A stretch of DNA of 20,732 nucleotides, taken from contig JNEM01011471.1 in NCBI GenBank assembly GCA_000697335.1, forward strand, positions 1 through 20,732. The letters run 5' to 3'. Below the pieces are notes generated by a model. That model did not search any database and was not told where the DNA came from. It saw nothing but the letters and a program-made list of their open reading frames with translations. The stretch is from Conidiobolus incongruus B7586. Its lineage: Eukaryota; Entomophthoromycota; Entomophthoromycetes; Entomophthorales; Conidiobolaceae. A program made the position numbers and the translations under genes. The number at the start of each line of letters is the position of its first letter. Within the stretch, counting starts at the first letter, position 1. Below, one piece after another: positions 9,085 to 17,208 of this stretch.

Positions 9085-11154
9085 ATGATTCGACAAAGTA
9101 CTTTTCCTCAAGAATTATTTAGCAAATATTCTGAGGCGACTTTTATGACTGAAGTTTCAAACGTTACTTCTAATTCTGTAACTCCTCAAAAGAAGTATTC
9201 TTCAAGTTCAACTATTCAAAATGAAAGTAATGAATTACCTAAAGATAAAACTGATGCTAAGAAATCTATCAAGAAACGAAAGCCTTATAGTAAAGCCTGC
9301 GATTGGTGTAGACACCATAAAAAACGCTGTATACCAACCGATACTGACCGATGCCAAAATTGCGTTAAATCTAATATAGAATGTCTTGATACAACTTTAA
9401 GAAAGAGAAAGCCCTCAAAGTACCGAGAAAAGTATTCTACAGGGTTGAAATTTAGCAACTCATCTTCAGAGTCTACTGGCACTATTTCACCACCTTTACA
9501 ACCATACTCCCAAAATAATAGCCCTCCTGTTTTCGATAACACTCAATCTAATTTTATTATTTTGACACCATTTGATATCAACACAAATCTTTCAATACCT
9601 AATACTACTACTAATTCTGTAGTTAAAACTTCAAGAAGTCCCAAATCACCTATATATATCACTTCACCAATTCAATTCACAACCAAGCATTTTTCAACCT
9701 TATTTAACACAAAAACCGATGTCCACTTCATTATAACGTTTGATTTATCTTCATCATTTCCATTTGTGCTTAATCCTCCAGTCAGGAAGATGAAGCTTGA
9801 TAAAATTACTTCTAACATATTCCAAGATATATCGGAAATTCCATTCTGGAAAATAAATCAATTGATAACCTGGTTTTTCCAGTATTTGCATCCACATCAC
9901 CCTGTAGTCGATCCTGTGGCATTCTGCAACCATTGGCTCAGTAACAGCAGACAGCCCGACTTTTTGCTCCTATTTGGAGTTATTTGCACCCTTGGCTCAG
10001 GATGCTATCCTCCAGGGGAAGCACAGGTTTTATACCCACCATTCCGTCGACTGATTAAGAAATATATGTGCAGTATTTATAACAAACCTTCCCTTTTCCT
10101 AATTCAAGCACTTTTATTAATTTGTCCGTGTCTGGATATTTTATCCGAAGATCGTCTAATGGAAAGAGGTTGGTACTACCAGGGCATTGCTTACCGCTAT
10201 GCACTTCAGCTTGGACTACATATTGATCGTCCGGATCTTCCACCTAGAATTCGAGAAATGCGCAAGCGAATGTGGTGGACAGCTGCTTGTAGAGATATCA
10301 CTAAAGCTCATAGCGTAGGCTGGCCCAACTTTTTCAATATTCATGATACATCCATGTCACTCCCTAAAACTTCAGCCGAGTTCCCACCACAGCTCAATCT
10401 CAGTCAATTTAATTCAGAACTCCTTGCCACTTACTTTACAGCAAAAGCTTCTTTCATATATCTCATCTCGCAGATGACTACTCTTCGACTAGAGTTCACT
10501 ACCTTCATCAAACGAGCCCCATGTAACCAATTTCCCTTCATCTCACAACGTTCAGTATACGATACCACCGAGAACAAGCTGGAAACCTACCAAAAACGCT
10601 GTCTAAGTCTTGAAAGATTTGTCATTGAATGGTATAGACGCTTACCCAACATCTTAAAGACCAGTCATTCTGATAATACCTTCCATTTATTCTGCCATAA
10701 TGAACAACTTGTACCCAGGTCGATTTTCTCTGTCAATTTGCATATTAATTTTTGGTCTCTTTTAATTGAGATCAATATGCCACTTATCGATGCTAACCAC
10801 TTGCCTTTGCATCAATTTGAATCTCAATTAGCACTCTCGATGAATACCTGGGACCAGCTAAACCCTCTTCAAAAGTGTCAAATAGCAGCAAATTTAGGAT
10901 CCTTCCAAATGGAGACCATGATGGCTTCATACATCCAATGCCTTGATACTTACAAATGGTGGTGTGTGATCAATCTTATCCGTGTCCATGTGTACATGAT
11001 CAAAAAATGCCAGGATACACTGGGCAGCACAAAAGTTATCCATCAGAGACAACTCGATATGCTTATCAATGTCACCCGAGAAGGCTCTAAGCGCCATTGT
11101 GTGGTCAGAGATGTTTGGTACAGTTTGCAACCCTTACTCCAAGAGTTTTTATAA
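9085..11154 (+). CDS. Zn(II)2Cys6 fungal transcription factor
   Basis: A nuclear DNA-binding regulator of 689 aa. Residues 72-100 form the binuclear zinc cluster: Cys 72, 75, 82, 90, 93 and 100 (CX2CX6CX7CX2CX6C). Such clusters bind CGG-type half sites, often as dimers. Basic stretches before it (KKSIKKRKPYSK) and after it (RKRKPSKYREK) are likely nuclear-localisation and linker segments. Residues ~105-240 are a Ser/Thr/Asn-rich linker. About 262-422 matches the fungal middle homology domain, with HPHHPVVDP, a helix around FLLLFGVICTLGSG, and RKRMWWTAACRDITKA as the usual R(R)xWW segment. The first ATG is used; Met21 (9145) is an equally plausible start, and neither has a purine at -3. The usual Pro two residues before Cys4 is missing (TDRC instead of PxC). 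The frame is unbroken and no intron is needed. The targets cannot be told from sequence. Confidence 0.93.
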   Translation: MIRQSTFPQELFSKYSEATFMTEVSNVTSNSVTPQKKYSSSSTIQNESNELPKDKTDAKKSIKKRKPYSKACDWCRHHKKRCIPTDTDRCQNCVKSNIECLDTTLRKRKPSKYREKYSTGLKFSNSSSESTGTISPPLQPYSQNNSPPVFDNTQSNFIILTPFDINTNLSIPNTTTNSVVKTSRSPKSPIYITSPIQFTTKHFSTLFNTKTDVHFIITFDLSSSFPFVLNPPVRKMKLDKITSNIFQDISEIPFWKINQLITWFFQYLHPHHPVVDPVAFCNHWLSNSRQPDFLLLFGVICTLGSGCYPPGEAQVLYPPFRRLIKKYMCSIYNKPSLFLIQALLLICPCLDILSEDRLMERGWYYQGIAYRYALQLGLHIDRPDLPPRIREMRKRMWWTAACRDITKAHSVGWPNFFNIHDTSMSLPKTSAEFPPQLNLSQFNSELLATYFTAKASFIYLISQMTTLRLEFTTFIKRAPCNQFPFISQRSVYDTTENKLETYQKRCLSLERFVIEWYRRLPNILKTSHSDNTFHLFCHNEQLVPRSIFSVNLHINFWSLLIEINMPLIDANHLPLHQFESQLALSMNTWDQLNPLQKCQIAANLGSFQMETMMASYIQCLDTYKWWCVINLIRVHVYMIKKCQDTLGSTKVIHQRQLDMLINVTREGSKRHCVVRDVWYSLQPLLQEFL

Positions 11155-11263
11155 TAGATATTGTATCAGCCCATCATTGTCACCATCATTATCATTATTA
11201 TCATTTCCGTCAACGTCATACTCATAAATTTTTTTTGTATTTTTATCCAATCCTGCTATCATT

Positions 11264-11269
11264 AATAAA
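11264..11269 (+). terminator. Possible poly(A) signal AATAAA for the transcription factor
   Basis: AATAAA lies 110 bases after the stop codon and follows a T-rich tract (TTTTTTTTGTATTTTTATCC). The motif is common by chance in such AT-rich DNA, so the call rests on position. Confidence 0.4.
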
Positions 11270-11517
11270 TTAAGAATTTTTTTAACTATGATAATTTTTG
11301 AATATATTTGATTGAATTTTATAATCTAACTCTCTTTATATACTCATATATTTGACTGTTTTAATTTTAATTAATGTTTGATAATAATTCTAATTTAATA
11401 TAATATATTATTATCAATATTCTTTTTTTGAATTTTTGTTTTATTTTTAAAATTTTAAAATATTTTTTTTTAATTCTAAATTATTAAAAAAAACCAGAAT
11501 AATGATAATAAATTTAA

Positions 11518-11537
11518 TATATATATATATATATATA
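11518..11537. repeat. (AT)n microsatellite
   Basis: Ten or so AT units in the convergent spacer. Confidence 0.85.
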
Positions 11538-11658
11538 CCCTATTTCAATATATATATATCGAAATAATTGAATGACATTGTAATAAAATTAAACAAAAAG
11601 AAAATTTTTTTAACAATCATAATTAAATATTCACATGACATGACTATTATTATCAAAA

Positions 11659-11660
<2 letters not shown>

Positions 11661-11703
<43 letters not shown>
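11661..11703. repeat. (TAA)n microsatellite, about 14 units
   Basis: An uninterrupted trinucleotide run in the convergent 3' spacer. It is the longest trinucleotide repeat in the window and is likely to vary in length between strains. Confidence 0.93.
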
Positions 11704-11705
<2 letters not shown>

Positions 11706-11785
11706 AATTCTGTTAATTTTAGTTAAACCCTTAATCCAAAAAATAAAATTAATATTAATAAATTTAAAATAATAAAAGGTAGATA

Positions 11786-11791
11786 TTTATT
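11786..11791 (-). terminator. Possible poly(A) signal AATAAA for the 307-aa gene
   Basis: On the minus strand AATAAA lies about 90 bases after the stop codon. As above, chance occurrence is frequent here. Confidence 0.4.
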
Positions 11792-11881
11792 ACATTTAAG
11801 CTAAATTTTTGAAAATTTAAAAATTTATCACAATGTATTAAATATCAAAAAAGCATGATAATTGTTGGATAGTAAAGAAAA

Positions 11882-12805
11882 TTAAATGAGTTCACCAGTG
11901 CCGAAAACAGGATTGTTGAGGTTGAAATCGTTGGGGTGCTTTCCTCCAAATTGACCATGGTGACCACCTTGCTGGCTGAACTGACCGCCGAATCCCTGGC
12001 TGAAAATGGAGTTAGATTGGTTGCTGTGGTTGGATTCATTTCCCCAGGTGTTGTGGGAGAAGTGGCCGTGGTGACCCGGTCCAAATTTGTTGCTCAATTT
12101 ATGGCTCAAGTTGTGAATGCCAAATCTGTGGTGGTGGCCTCCGAATTGGCTGGTGCCAAATTCATGGCTATGGAAACCAGGGAAATGATGAGCTAGGTTG
12201 TGTAAACCAAATCTGTGGTGATGGTGACCATAGGGCTGAGATCCGTAAATTTGATGACCCTGAATACCACTCTGTGACATATTCTCATTGTTGACACCGA
12301 AGCGGACGATTTGTTGCAAGTATTGTTCGAAATCTTGAACATACAAGCGGATGAGCTGGGTTAAGTGGATAGCTTGTTTGGCATTTTCGCGCACATGATA
12401 CTGGTTGAGAGTGTTTTTGGTAGAAATCAAAATATGATGCAACTGCTGGTTCAATTGAGCAATTTGTATCAAACGATTAGCAATCTGGTGCTTATATTGG
12501 GTCTCTTGGGGAGTTTGATACTTAATATCAACATTCAACGAGTTAACAATCAATTGAACGTTATTGATAATGTGGTCCTGTTCAGAGGTCACTCGCAACA
12601 ACTTTTTGTGTAAATACCCAGGGTCGGGGCGTTCGAGTTGGTGCTCGGCAATGTGCTCAATATTTTCAGCTAAATTAACTACCTGTTCGAGCACCTGTTC
12701 GCGAATTTGCTGCACCAAAGCTTGCTGCTGTTGATTGGAAGAATAACTACCACTGTGTCTTCCACCCCGACCGCTAAATAAATTGAAAATATAGCTCAAA
12801 ACCAT
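11882..12805 (-). CDS. His/Gly/Gln-rich protein with helical N-terminal half
   Basis: A 307-aa protein of unrecognised family. Residues 1-12 are hydrophobic and aromatic (MVLSYIFNLF) but too short for a clear signal peptide. About 27-170 is Gln-, Leu- and Ile-rich and predicted helical (ALVQQIREQVLEQVVNLAEN; later IANRLIQIAQLNQQLHHI), compatible with coiled-coil assembly. Residues 180-307 are low complexity: His, Gly, Phe, Asn and Ser, with a duplicated motif HHHRFG(L/I)HNL(A/S)H near 196 and 225. There is no Cys. The His clusters could bind metal, and the tail could form condensates or a matrix; both are inferences. The start has a good context (G at -3, G at +4) and a TATA box upstream. The coding region is clearly richer in G and C than anything nearby, as often seen in highly expressed genes of AT-rich genomes. 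It is convergent with the transcription factor. Confidence 0.85.
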   Translation of the reverse strand: MVLSYIFNLFSGRGGRHSGSYSSNQQQQALVQQIREQVLEQVVNLAENIEHIAEHQLERPDPGYLHKKLLRVTSEQDHIINNVQLIVNSLNVDIKYQTPQETQYKHQIANRLIQIAQLNQQLHHILISTKNTLNQYHVRENAKQAIHLTQLIRLYVQDFEQYLQQIVRFGVNNENMSQSGIQGHQIYGSQPYGHHHHRFGLHNLAHHFPGFHSHEFGTSQFGGHHHRFGIHNLSHKLSNKFGPGHHGHFSHNTWGNESNHSNQSNSIFSQGFGGQFSQQGGHHGQFGGKHPNDFNLNNPVFGTGELI

Positions 12806-12880
12806 TACTGAATTAGCAAACTAGTAATTTTATTAAGATAAGAGTTTAAAAATCGTTAAGAATAAGTACAAAATCAATAA

Positions 12881-12886
12881 TTTATA
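12881..12886 (-). promoter_or_regulatory. TATA box of the 307-aa gene
   Basis: The minus strand reads CATATAAATTATTG, placing TATAAA 76-81 bases upstream of the ATG. The 166-aa gene has the same box at practically the same distance, which raises confidence in both. Confidence 0.5.
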
Positions 12887-12925
12887 TGAATTTTAAAAAG
12901 AATAGAAATTTTTGGTGGCTTTTAA

Positions 12926-12941
12926 CCAATACGTCACCAAT
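12926..12941 (-). promoter_or_regulatory. CCAAT-CRE-CCAAT composite site
   Basis: The plus strand reads CCAATACGTCACCAAT: two CCAAT boxes in the same orientation flank ACGTCA, a CRE/ATF-type bZIP half site. It lies 121-136 bases upstream of the 307-aa start codon and about 40 bases beyond its TATA box, the normal place for an activating element. CCAAT boxes are bound by the HAP/NF-Y complex and ACGTCA by bZIP proteins in fungi. The patch is strikingly G/C-containing in its surroundings. Confidence 0.5.
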
Positions 12942-13555
12942 AACATCCCCTTAACCCTAAAAAAATTTCAATTTAAATGAATAAAATGACGCGAAATATT
13001 ACTCAATCAGTTATAATCAATTGATTTGACATATTGAGTGTTATGGAATGATATATTCTAAAAATCAGCAATTATTGAATTTAAATTTTGTTATGACAAA
13101 TATTATGATTAATTTTATAAATCCTAAGATCATTATAAAATGTTAACTGATTATAAAAACAATTGAATATGTTACAGTTAATTTAATAATTTATAAAAAA
13201 ATACATTTTTATATTATTTCTTTTTGACTTTATTAGTGATAATATTCTATTTTATAATAATAAAATATTTATTATGAATTAAATTCATACAATTAAAACT
13301 TTTATATTAACATTAAAACAATTCCATATTTTTTTGAGATTTAAATTTGTAGATAGTAATAATCACGTAAAAATATTTTAAATTTTTTGACATTGAATAA
13401 AAACTAGACGAATATATTAGTTAAAATAATTAATAAGTTTTTATTTTGAGAATAATCTGTTCAAATATTATTGACGATTAAAGAAATTCTTATAGAATGA
13501 AAAATTTATATACATCTTATCTGGAAATTGAACATCATAATTGTTCGATAATTGA
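12942..13555. other. AT-rich upstream spacer
   Basis: Apart from the distal promoter of the 307-aa gene, no coding-like frame, repeat or RNA gene is evident here. Confidence 0.5.
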
Positions 13556-14177
13556 TGTTTTTCTGTTTTTATTCATTTAATCATTTTTACATTAATTCAA
13601 TATGACCGAATTCGAAGTCTAAATGAAACATTTGAAAATTAATGTCGTGAAGCATATAATATGCAATAAAATTCTAAGTAAAAGTAATATTGCTTAAATT
13701 TAGAATACATTTTTATATTACATCCCTATATTAAATTTTTCTATGTTATTAGAGTTGTTGATTGACATCATTCACATGTAATCATATCATAATCATTAAA
13801 AGTTCAGGAATTTTCCATTATTATAATAATACTATATTTTGACATTTAAAAATAAAATTAAACATTTGGATCAAATAATCAATCAAATGTGGGACTAAGA
13901 GCGTTTAGTAGTATTAGTATAGTCTTTATTTTTGTTATCAAGATTGTTATAAAAGCATTCTAGATTATATTTCATTGTCTATTATTTTTGAATATGATTC
14001 TATTATTTCATGTCTTTGTATTAAATATTTAGGAATTGTAGCATCGACTTTGATGTTTATTATTTAATAATAACTAAATAAAGCTAAAAATATCATCCCT
14101 CTCTCATAATTATCATTGTATTAATTTTATTATATATTGAAAATCTATTTCTATACAATTATGAATTAATTTTGTAA
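13556..14177 (+). pseudogene. Relic of a probable multi-span membrane protein
   Basis: Several open stretches on the plus strand each encode membrane-type helices. 13556-13642 has CFSVFIHLIIFTLIQYDRIR followed by a polar stretch. 13862-14032 has NVGLRAFSSISIVFIFVIKI, one TAG, then CLLFLNMILLFHVFVLNI. 14088-14177 has HPSLIIIIVLILLYIE. The first and second are in the same frame, the third in another. In-frame TAG and TAA codons could be former CAG and CAA. Three to four hydrophobic helices over 620 bases suggest a polytopic protein such as a receptor or transporter. The YDRIR after the first helix recalls the DRY motif of rhodopsin-type receptors, but that is weak evidence. Introns cannot be excluded. 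Confidence 0.42.
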
Positions 14178-14593
14178 TATTTTCATACAATCATAAAATT
14201 TTATTTTACACTAATATTCATATTATCATTCATTTGCCATTATCATTTTGAAATGTTGTAGAATTTACATCACTTAAATAGTTTCCTAGAAAAATAATTT
14301 TAAATAGGTTATTTAATGCAAAAAATAGATATAATAATCTTAATCATAAACTAAGTATTTTATATCACTATTTACTTCACTATTTTACTCCAAATTTTCA
14401 AATCTTGTAACTGAATATCAAAATTAAAAAAGATACACCAGCTTTTAAATAATAATAATATGTATAAAGATATTTTCAGACTTGAAGCTTTAAAATATAT
14501 TATAGTTTACATATTATTGACCATTATTTTTGCACATGTCTAAATATCCAATTTATATATCTATATAGTTAATTTCAATTAATATTTAATTAA

Positions 14594-14701
14594 ATTCCAA
14601 ATAAGGATTCTAATTTGGGTAAAATAAATATGTGGAGATTTGATGATAATGAAAATAACTATAAAAAATTTGAGGTGAGGCTGATTGTTGGTTTCGGTTA
14701 A
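14594..14701 (+). pseudogene. Coding-like relic, unidentified
   Basis: After TAA at 14591 the frame is open for 35 codons, with an ATG at 14630 and a soluble, charged sequence (MWRFDDNENNYKKFEVRLIV). After the TAA at 14699 the same frame continues briefly (WSYIINTR). The local content of G is well above the background. It may be an isolated exon or the remnant of a gene. Confidence 0.3.
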
Positions 14702-15551
14702 TGGAGTTATATAATCAATACAAGATAGATAAATTTAAGCTTTTTTAACTTATATATAATATAAAAATTACTATTTAATACTTATACTATTATTGAAATA
14801 TGAATAAATATCAAGATTTGGAAGTATGAACCTAAAAAGGTTTTTAACTATCATTATGATTATATTTAAAATAATTTTTGTTATAGCAACAATATTATGT
14901 GATAATTTTATATAAAAAGAAAATTATAAATAGTATCTAAGAAAAAAATAGATGTGGAAAATTTGATCAATTAAACGTTATGAATATCATATAATCATAT
15001 TGATAAAAGTTGGATATATTAATACTAAAAATGCTTTATTAATAAATATTATTAGAAAGCACTGCTTTTTTAACTTAATTTTGCACCATTCGATTTAAAG
15101 ATACAGATTTTATAAATATATTTTGAAATTAAACATTTACACAATAATGTATTGAAAATTTTGTTATTATTTCAAATATGTAATCAATAATCTTGTAATA
15201 TATCATAGACAATGAAGTATATTTTTAAAAAAATTTTTATATATACATTATAAGAGCCATTATCAAAATATAATAAATTCATTATATGTATATATCATAA
15301 TTTTTTTTAAATCACTTTTAAATTTATAAGCACCATATTAAAAAATTAGCTGTAGTTAATAGATTTCAAATACTAATATTAATTTTTGAATATTATGATA
15401 TTGAATCAAATATATTAAATAAATCTAATTAGATCATAATATAAGCAATTGATATATATTAAAATCAGATTATTACCATCATACTATTATTTGAGGATAC
15501 TAATTTATATTGCTAATAAAATTTAGTATACTAATCTTGAATGAAAATCAT
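14702..15551. other. AT-rich spacer without recognisable genes
   Basis: Very AT-rich sequence downstream of the 166-aa gene. No coding-like frame, repeat or RNA gene was identified. Confidence 0.55.
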
Positions 15552-15557
15552 TTTATT
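15552..15557 (-). terminator. Possible poly(A) signal AATAAA for the 166-aa gene
   Basis: On the minus strand AATAAA (in TGAATAAAATG) lies about 95 bases after the stop codon, similar to the spacing in the other two genes. Confidence 0.42.
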
Positions 15558-15651
15558 CAAATAAATAGAAACTAGTATAAGGTATAATCATCTGAGAAAA
15601 GTCATAAATAAATCCATGACATTATTACCATATAATCTCATATACTTAAGA

Positions 15652-16152
15652 TTATTCATCACCAGCGTATGGGCTGTTGTAGCCATCATCGTAATCAACA
15701 TAGTCGTAATCATCTCCATAGGACCATTCGCCGTATCCTTTAGAGTATCCATAGTCTCCCTTTCCACCATAATGCTTACCTCTTCCATAGTCTTTTCCGT
15801 ATCCATCATATCCACCATATCCACGACGGTAGTAGGATGGACGGTAATCCTTGTTATATCCGTATCTCCCTTTTCCCCCATAGTTGTCATAGTCATCATA
15901 GTCATCGTAGTTGTCATAGCCGCCATAACCTTTCCATCCACGACGATAGTATGATGGACGGTATCCTTTTCTATAGCCATCATAGTCATAGTCATCATAA
16001 TTATCATAGTCTCCATAGCTCCTCCAACCACGACGATAATAAGAAGGACGGTAATCCTTAGAATATCCGTAATCATCGTAATTATCATAGTCCCTATAAC
16101 CACCAGCCAAAGCGGGTAAGATTAAGGTCAAAGTAGCCAAGAATTTGTTCAT
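15652..16152 (-). CDS. Secreted Tyr/Asp/Gly-rich repeat protein
   Basis: A 166-aa protein with a clear signal peptide: Lys at position 3, a hydrophobic core (FLATLTLILPALA) and a likely cut after Ala16 (ALA|GG). The mature chain has no Cys and is about one quarter Tyr (about 42 residues by hand count), with Asp, Gly and Arg making up most of the rest. Three tandem repeats fill residues 21-113, each with an acidic YDNYDDY block followed by a basic (K)xYRPSYYRRG(W/Y) block. A Gly/Lys/Tyr-rich part and an acidic tail (DDYDYVDYDD) follow. The alternating acidic and basic Tyr-rich blocks suggest a self-associating extracellular or cell-wall material, possibly crosslinked through tyrosines; that is inference, and no family is recognised. 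The start codon has A at -3 and a TATA box 75-80 bases upstream. Confidence 0.85.
   Translation of the reverse strand: MNKFLATLTLILPALAGGYRDYDNYDDYGYSKDYRPSYYRRGWRSYGDYDNYDDYDYDGYRKGYRPSYYRRGWKGYGGYDNYDDYDDYDNYGGKGRYGYNKDYRPSYYRRGYGGYDGYGKDYGRGKHYGGKGDYGYSKGYGEWSYGDDYDYVDYDDGYNSPYAGDE
15814..16092 (-). repeat. Three in-frame tandem repeats within the 166-aa gene
   Basis: Units cover about 16012-16092, 15922-16011 and 15814-15921 (27, 30 and about 36 codons). The most conserved part encodes YRPSYYRRG. Units grow in length by adding DY or GGKG-type residues in the acidic half. The repeats keep other frames open on both strands, which creates long spurious frames. Confidence 0.85.
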
Positions 16153-16226
16153 TTTAAAATTGAATTGAATAATTAATTATTGAATAAATAAAATTGATAT
16201 TGTAAATTAACATTATCTATTCGATA

Positions 16227-16232
16227 TTTATA
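16227..16232 (-). promoter_or_regulatory. TATA box of the 166-aa gene
   Basis: The minus strand reads AATATAAATATCG, with TATAAA 75-80 bases before the ATG. The extended match ATATAAAT is shared with the 307-aa gene's box. Confidence 0.48.
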
Positions 16233-16617
16233 TTTAATTTTTAATTAAAATATTTCAATTCAAATTTAAAATTTCCAAGAAAATCATAATCAATTTTTAT
16301 TTACTAATCATTTTATTTTTACATATTTTTAATTTTATATTTAATTTCCCTTATTTATTTAAAAATTTCAATTAATTTTCAAAAAGATTATTTTTTTGAA
16401 AATCTTTTCTAATAAGAGATAATCAAGCCTTAATCTGTTAGTATTTGAAATTTATTCCTTGTACTATAATTTATATATTAAAAATAACATATATAAATAT
16501 CCGATTGATGATAGTGAAATTTTTATGCTACTCCCTTATAATGTCAACAATAAATTAGAATAATATCAAAAACTATTTTGATCTATCATTTTATTAAAAT
16601 TTACATTATTGCCTTAA

Positions 16618-16749
16618 TTCATATTGTGTGATAAAATCTTGATATTAATAGTCTTATTTGATCATCCTAGCACAATAAATTTATCACCAAGTATTTTAAA
16701 TGATGTTGGTATTTTAAAATGGTCATATAGAAATAAAACAATAAATTAG
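16618..16749 (+). pseudogene. Coding-like relic with one hydrophobic segment
   Basis: After TAA at 16615 there are 43 open codons: FILCDKILILIVLFDHPS, then INLSPSILNDVGILKWSYRN, ending at TAG 16747-16749. The front is a possible membrane helix and the rest is polar. There is no ATG at the beginning and no recognised family. It could be a fragment of the same kind of membrane protein as the relic at 13556-14177, but no shared motif proves it. Confidence 0.32.
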
Positions 16750-17206
16750 TTCAAAAAATATTATTATAGTATTATAAATATATATACATACATACTAATT
16801 TGATTAAAATTAGAATTTTATCAAATATTTATACAGAAATTATATGACCAATATTGTTAATAAATAAATCAAATATTTTAATATATTGACACAAAGTTTA
16901 TATAATAGAAATTCAATTGGCTAAATAAAGAGATATTTGTTAAAATTATAATATTGCTAATATAATATATATAATAAATAATATTTTTGATAAAAATATT
17001 CACTTTAAAGAAATATCAGATAAATATCTAATTTTTTATCTTTACCAAATTTATAAATTGATTAAAATTATATCAGAAAATAATATTCATATATATATAT
17101 ATATATATATCATAATTTTATTTAAATCAAAATTAAATAAATTTAGGAAAAATTTATAAGTATATTCAATAGTTATGAAGTTATAATTTAATTTGGCATA
17201 TATAAA
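16750..17206. other. AT-rich spacer before the mariner cluster
   Basis: No coding-like frame was seen. I searched here for the missing front half of mariner copy C and found no convincing match. It contains the (AT)n run at about 17090-17111. Confidence 0.5.
17090..17111. repeat. (AT)n microsatellite
   Basis: About eleven AT units roughly 100 bases left of mariner copy A. Confidence 0.88.
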
Positions 17207-17208
17207 TA

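Larger units (their letters stand above)
11155..11881. other. Convergent 3' intergenic region
   Basis: This 727-base spacer lies between the 3' ends of the transcription factor and the 307-aa gene, so it should hold both transcript ends. It contains T-rich tracts, an (AT)n run, a small inverted repeat around 11543-11567 (ATTTC / GAAAT around an AT core) and a long AAT trinucleotide repeat. No additional gene is visible. Confidence 0.7.

Noticed and set aside
9285-11130. Antisense open frames inside the transcription factor gene
   Set aside because: They lie wholly within a well-supported coding sequence and encode nothing recognisable.
11845-12613. Open frames on the opposite strand and in another frame of the 307-aa gene
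   Set aside because: Low-complexity shadows of the His/Gly/Gln codons, without promoter or domain.
15588-16103. Long open frames on both strands over the 166-aa gene
   Set aside because: They are Met/Thr/Ile- or Val/Ile/Ser-rich shadows of the Tyr/Asp repeats. The frame with the signal peptide, TATA box and orderly repeats is the real one.
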